DNA of 64,000 bases from Cercis canadensis (Eukaryota; Streptophyta; Magnoliopsida; Fabales; Fabaceae): positions 1-64,000 of the forward strand of contig QAOA01002460.1 in assembly GCA_003255065.1 (NCBI GenBank). The letters are read 5' to 3'. Both the position numbers and the translations under genes were made by a program. Below the pieces are notes generated by a model. That model saw only the letters and a list, made by a program, of their open reading frames with translations, had not been told where the DNA came from and did no database searches. Of this stretch, positions 59,085 through 64,000 are shown in pieces. Each line of letters starts with the position of its first letter. Position 1 is the first letter of the stretch.

Positions 59085-59379
59085 CTGTTTCTGAGTAGAA
59101 AATCAGAATTCATAAGAACAGAGATGATGATAGAATATCTAGCTATGCCAATTGCAAACAGTGCAAATACCAAAATCATAATGACCCCTCTTACAGCAAA
59201 GCTGTACATATCAACTTTTTCTTCCAATAATTTCTAGTTTCAAAGAGAAAGGCTTGCATATCCGAAAGGAAAGCCATAACCAATAAGAACATATGGTAGC
59301 AACAACATTAAAAACTGAGGCCATCTAATAAAGTATGAAGGAAAAGAAAATGCCAACCAAAAGAGTCAAAGGACAACAT

Positions 59380-59790
59380 TAACCCTAACCTTAAATCCTA
59401 ACTCTTGATCCCTTAAACTCTAAACCCAAAACCCTAATACTAAACCCCTTTCCTAAACCCTAAATTACCATAACCCAAGCCTAAAATCCTAATCCTAAAC
59501 TCTAAATCCCTAAACCCTAAATCAAAAATTTGGCAAAGTCTCTCTTAAAACTTGAATAGTCAAAGAATAAAAAATTCCACACATGAACTTAGTCATAACA
59601 AAATCATTCATTTCATAACTTAAAATTAACTATCTATATAAGTAAAAATTACAAAACAAATTCTATACCAATCAAAAAATTCAAAAAAAATTCCACAATT
59701 ACTTCACATCAATAATATAACAAAACCCTAAGCCTAATCATAATAGATGATATGAAATTCCTTATCAATTTCACTACCTAAATTAAAGAA
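59380..59790 (-). mobile_element. fragment of a CACTA 5' region
   Basis: Read on the minus strand this matches 29740-30260 of the CACTA element at 29040, in order: tagtgaaattgata, ttgttatattattgatgtg, ttcaagtttta followed by gagactttgcc, then a degenerate tttaggg tract. It stops near 59790 without a terminus. It is either a remnant of a separate element or the 5' part of the CACTA whose transposase lies at 41.2-46.1 kb in the same orientation. Confidence 0.75.
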
Positions 59791-60530
59791 AATTTGATTT
59801 ATATTTATAATTTTAAGTTTTAACTGGATCCACTAAAAAATTTTACTTTTTGAGTGGTGCATATTAAACTATGGCATGCAATGTAAAAAATGGTGAAGAC
59901 ATGTGATGTGTAAGAGTTACATTTCTCTTTTAGGTTAAGCATGGATGTCAATAGGTCTTTGCAATTTTTTACTTTTTCCCAAAAAAATTATTTTGTTATT
60001 TGCTAGAACTTTTCCAAGTTCTCATTTTTTGGCACACCAAATTGAGCAAAAAATTAAGAATAGGAATTGGAATTAGATATGTGAATTCCAAATATCATGT
60101 TTGGTGCAACTTATAAAAATAGAATTTCAGTTAATTTCACATAACAATTCCATAGAATTGTAACATAACTAGTTATACATATCTTCAATTTTGAACTAAG
60201 ACTAGCTATAATCATTATAATTTCATAATTATAACTTTATCTCCATTATTAAGCATCTCGTAACTATATTTAACAATCTTAAGTTTCAAATCTTTGATCA
60301 TATCACCAATCATCCTACTAATTTCTCATAGAAAATCCATAAAAAATTATAGAGAAGCTCGGATAGTGGAACCTACCTCAAAGAGCTAGTAATCAAAAAA
60401 CTGAACCGCTATGCTGGAAGATGAAGTCATGCACTGCAAAACACAACTACAGGGAGGAAAAATGGCCAGAAAACATCGAGGGGATAAAGAGAGTACAAAG
60501 GAGATAAGAAATGAAGGCTGTTACATAAAA
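59791..60530. other. no gene recognised
   Basis: AT-rich, with scattered ggaattggaatt-type words. No coding signal or clear repeat ends. Confidence 0.4.
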
Positions 60531-61971
60531 TGTGAACGCAAGTGCACGTGCCGTAATCAAGTAATAAAGAAGTGAGATTAATTATCATCCCACGGAGACT
60601 ATGGCTATTAAGTACCAAAATTATGCATATTCTAATTTTATCTAGACAATTGATAGGTGAATTTTTGATGATAATTGATTGTAAAATTGTAAGCAATAAA
60701 CAATCACTTAGAAAAATGAGTAAGAATATGGTGATAAAATATCTAGGATGTCGATTTTACCGTAGCTAGTCTGGAATTTTATCCCTTAATCATTAATCAG
60801 CAACACTCTTCCAAATTGATAGCCAAGAACCCTAAATCATTCAATTGCCTTTCCCAAGGTCAAACAAATATATTCCTAAACTATGAATCCACTATATTCC
60901 TATGTGGATTGTGAATAGTTCCTGAATTCAATTCATTCTATGGTTCTTTTTATTAGCTACATAGATCATAAGGGTATATTCCTATCCCTTATGGAATCTA
61001 TGTTCTGAATCCCTATGGTCCTCTATCACAACTAACTTTCCAGTATCATTGTAATCACCTGCTCATTTATATTGATGGCCAGTCAAAAAGAAGCATTAAG
61101 TATGGAGATCAAGAAGTCAATTTAAGAAGAAGGTCTTTTGATTAATTCATTAGAAATTACAAACCATCCTAGGCTAGGCTACATCTCCACCCTAGATGGT
61201 GGAATTAGTTCATGATAATTGCAGAAAATAACATTACACACAGATTAGACATGAATAACAAGAAAGAGATGAAGAATTGAACTATGGGATGTGATGATTC
61301 GATGCCGAAAGTCTCGATCTTCAAGCTTGAATCCTCTTCTCTTTTTGCCTCTTCTCTAAAAAGTGTGGAACCCTAATTTAGACTTTAAGAGTCCTATTTA
61401 TAGGTCCTAGGAAGTTTAGGAGAAAAAGGAATTAAATTAAAATAGGATTCCTAGTGAAATTAGGAATCTTAGAGGTCAAATCATGAGTTGACCGTCAAGG
61501 GGCTGCAGCCTTGGGTTTGGGCGCTGCAGCTCCTTGAAGTTTGCCTGATGGGCGTTGCGGCGCCCTCTTTTTCTCGTGCTAGGGCGCTATGACGCCTAGT
61601 ATAGGGCGTTGCGGCGCCCTCCTTTATGTTCTCAGTCTGCAGCGCCCTACAGCTTCCTGAACATAGGGCGCTGCGGTGCCTGGTGTAAGGCGCTGTGGCG
61701 CCCTCCTTGCTAAAATCTGGCTAGTTACGCATTGGGGTGCTGTGGTGTCCTGAGTGGGGGCTGCGGCGCCCAAGTCCTGCCTTCAATTCCAAATTGCATG
61801 ATTTTTCTTCTTTCTTGCACTAAATTTCTCCAAAATGGCTTCCAAGTTTCCCAAAACATAAACCTACAAAAAATGAGACTTAAATCATGAAAACCTATCC
61901 TAAAATACTCAAGAATAGACAAGAATCAAGCAAGAACATTATGAGATAAACGGTATAAAATCTGCTTATCA
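60531..61971 (-). repeat. 3' LTR (1441 bp)
   Basis: On the minus strand it begins tgataagcagattttatacc and ends cacttgcgttcaca, giving TG...CA termini. It shares its 3' third with 6400-6520. A GC-rich block with repeated gcgctgcggcgccc-type words lies at 61490-61790. Confidence 0.75.
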
Positions 61972-62279
61972 AATACCCCAAAACTTGAGATTTTGCTCGT
62001 CCTCGAGCAAAAACCAGGGACTCTTTTCAACTTTTCGAACTCAAGAAAAATGTCTTTGCTCTACTCCTCTATTAGGTCTCAAAGATAAGAAAAANAGAAT
62101 AGACAAGAATCAAGCAAGAACATTATGAGATAAACGATATAAAATCTGCTTATCAAATACCCCAAAACTTGAGATTTTGCTCGTCCTCGAGCAAAAACCA
62201 GGGACTCTTTTCAACTTTTCGAACTCAAGAAAAATGTCTTTGCTCTACTCCTCTATTAGGTCTCAAAGATAAGAAAAAA
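61911..62279 (+). repeat. 184-bp direct duplication around a single N
   Basis: agaatagacaagaatcaagc through ggtctcaaagataagaaaaa occurs at 61911-62094 and again at 62096-62279, separated only by the N at 62095, with a single visible base change. This is the form of an unresolved contig overlap. Confidence 0.92.
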
Positions 62280-63497
62280 AATTTAGAATTCCAGAAAACA
62301 TGCTCAAATCAGAACGATGATGTACTCTATCATTGAAATCCTTCACAACTAACAAACTCCTTGAGTGTGTGTGTGTGTATCCCAGCATATTGACCAAATG
62401 AAATATTAATCATGTTATACATGCTTTTACTCATAGATGTTTGACCTCTTAATTTGGATAATATGGAACTCCATAGGCTAGTTATCATGTCACTCTTCAC
62501 AAATGTAGGCTTGTTTTTAACATTAAAGATCAAAAGGTCTTTTTCAAGCTTGTAGTATAAGGTTATCAACATGGCTCAAATCACCCATGACACATCGCCT
62601 CAGCTAGGATTCTAGAGCACTTTTTTCATTTGGGTTTTCAGCCAATCTTCTCACTGCTTTCCTTTCTCACTTGTCAATTACCTTGATTATTTTCTCTTTG
62701 CTTTCTTTTTCCTCTTGTTCTGTCTTACGAGGTTGGTTTCATCCCCAATTTTTATTCTTTCTTTTTTTTCTTCATGGGGGTGCACCAACCTTTTTCATTC
62801 ACATTGTGAGTGAAGAGGGCAAAATTTTTGTGCATATTTTTCAAAGTTCAATACTCCATCCATCCTCCCTATATGTCACTGTACTTTCAATATTTTTTCT
62901 AGCATCTGTGTGAATCATGAGTGTAAGGTTAGGGAAAATATTGAAGGTTTCGGATTTCTGTATGGGTTGACAAGGAAAGGGGCTAAATGTTAGGCTCAAC
63001 TGGGGTGACTAAGAGAATTCACAGAATAGTTTGTCTTGAAAGGCTCAATCGATTCGAACATTGCCTAGATCATTTCCTTAATGTCTCAAAGCCTAGGATT
63101 TCACCTCAAATGGCATTCAAACTAGTTCTAGAGTCCACATGAGGTCATGAAGTGTTAAGCATGCATAAATTTACTTTAGAATTCACTAGGGTCATGCATA
63201 GGATCAAGTGCTTAAATTGTGTCAAGGAGAGAGTTAATAATAGAAGAAAATCACAGGCGAGTAATCATGTAACTTAAGTTTATGCATATTTTCAAAAATT
63301 CTGATTACTACACAAAAGATTTTATCACTGACCTTGGAGTTTCAAATTTACACAGATATCATCTCATTACTCATTACTACAAGTTATGGGAATAGAAAAC
63401 AAATAGGTACTCAGTAAATAAAATAGTGTTTTTCCACCCCCAAACTTAGTACATGTATTGTCCTCAATGAATCCCAACAAGAAAGAAAAATACTTCA

Positions 63498-64000
63498 CTA
63501 GAAGGCTTCGAACATGCTGTCAGTGCCGCCAGGGTCCTCATCGGTGGCACTGTAGTCCTCGTCGAGTCTCGGAGAGTAGGGCTGAAGCACCGGTGGTGGT
63601 GGGAATGGTGTTATGGCGGAGCTCTGACCAGTGGAGCACTGGCTATGAAACTCGACCAGATGAGCATTAAAGCTTAGCTGGTGCTCAAAGAAAAGAACGG
63701 CCCGCTCCATGAATCTCTTAGTCTGATGCATAAAATTGGATGAGCGATCCATATACTGGAGTAGTCGAGACATCTGACGCTCTAGATAGTTCAAGTTGGG
63801 CCCGGAGGAACTAGACGACTGGGTCTCAGGTAGCAGGGTGGTGGCAGATGGTGGTGTTTGCCGAGGTGCTCGCTGGCGTGTCGGGGGTGGTGCACTGGAT
63901 GGGGGACCCTGAAGACGGTGGGTAGTGGCGTCCAGTGGTTGCTTCGAATGAAGCAACTCCTCCTCAGCGCTCCACTCGACCCCTGCTCGCTGGCATAACA
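63498..64000 (-). CDS. retrotransposon late ORF, partial
   Basis: The frame is open from the window edge to a stop at 63498 (at least 167 codons). It reads CQRAGVEWSAEEELLHSKQP at the edge, then a Pro/Ser/Thr-rich stretch, MSRLLQYMDRSSNFMHQTKR, FFEHQLSFNAHLVEFHSQC and an acidic tail ending GGTDSMFEAF. This resembles the C-terminal part of the extra open reading frame carried by some plant gypsy elements near the 3' LTR (putative plant transposon protein type). No enzymatic motif is visible. The N-terminal part lies beyond the window. Confidence 0.55.
   Translation of the reverse strand, partial: LCQRAGVEWSAEEELLHSKQPLDATTHRLQGPPSSAPPPTRQRAPRQTPPSATTLLPETQSSSSSGPNLNYLERQMSRLLQYMDRSSNFMHQTKRFMERAVLFFEHQLSFNAHLVEFHSQCSTGQSSAITPFPPPPVLQPYSPRLDEDYSATDEDPGGTDSMFEAF

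Larger units (their letters stand above)
60531..64000 (-). mobile_element. Ty3/gypsy LTR retrotransposon, 3' part, runs off the window
   Basis: On the minus strand the order is: a late open reading frame (64000-63498), an untranslated stretch with ttgaggacaatacatgtac and ttaagtttgggggtgg-type motifs, a purine-rich caaaatctcaagttttgggg, and the LTR from 61971 to 60531. It is the same family as the element at 863-6528. The 5' part, including gag-pol, lies beyond the right edge of the window. Confidence 0.75.

Noticed and set aside
59027..59227. Membrane-protein-like open frame ending in poly-Lys
   Set aside because: Created by reading the poly(A) tract and an N; not a plausible protein.
59195..59233. 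Possible protein-kinase exon (KLLEEKVDMYSFA before gtaaga)
   Set aside because: Only 13 codons. The DMYSFA motif fits kinase subdomain IX, but the match is too short to list as a feature; the next intron would contain the poly(A) tract.
1..64000. CRISPR arrays, bacterial operons, tRNA or rRNA genes
   Set aside because: No spaced direct-repeat array, cloverleaf with A/B boxes, or rRNA segment was recognised; the sequence is plant nuclear DNA.

Overview
This window is AT-rich nuclear DNA of a flowering plant, most likely a eudicot and possibly a heterozygous woody perennial. The evidence is split genes with GT-AG introns, plant-specific protein families (ACR-type ACT-repeat protein, class II O-methyltransferase, DUF241) and a dense population of plant transposons. 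The species cannot be named from the sequence. One long assembly gap (25707-26080) and six single Ns (31746, 32445, 50639, 51438, 59069, 62095) show a draft scaffold.

Two genes look intact, both on the minus strand. The first is an ACT-domain-repeat protein of the ACR9/ACR10 type (six coding exons, 14167-17616, 420 aa). The second is a caffeate-type O-methyltransferase (four coding exons, 34942-36802, 369 aa), with a TATA box and an AC-I (MYB) element upstream. All splice junctions of both were placed by hand and keep phase. A third gene, a DUF241/BPS1-like protein at 6603-7363, is a near full-length pseudogene.

The rest is mostly mobile DNA, left to right: an LTR end (1-47); a Ty3/gypsy element with gag and protease remnants but no reverse transcriptase or integrase, and a 3' LTR carrying a foldback MITE (about 863-6528); a Mutator-type MITE (8296-8858); a 3.9 kb Mutator-like element with a perfect 9-bp target duplication, carrying a decayed transposase and, in antisense, a decayed plant mobile domain (8945-12842); a hAT element with a perfect 8-bp target duplication upstream of the ACR gene (18298-20471); a ~3 kb solo-type LTR (21458-24505), part of a near-identical duplicated block on both sides of the gap; a CACTA element (29040-32721); tandem LTR fragments (38960-40555); a second CACTA element with decayed tnp2 and tnpA-like genes (from 40911); a ~525 bp foldback (46623-47147); and a Ty3/gypsy LTR with adjoining internal region (60531-64000).

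The most unusual part is 50.0-59.2 kb. It holds isolated exons from unrelated housekeeping and regulatory genes: isopropylmalate synthase, proteasome alpha subunit (twice), Alba, BAP31-like, MIKC MADS-box (opposite strand) and CDKA (two adjacent exons). Each has visible splice sites but lacks the rest of its gene. This is the pattern of DNA-level gene-fragment capture by a Helitron or Pack-type CACTA/MULE element. A CACTA-related segment lies just to the right (59380-59790) and a CACTA transposase block to the left (41.2-46.1 kb), so one large capturing CACTA element is possible but not proven.
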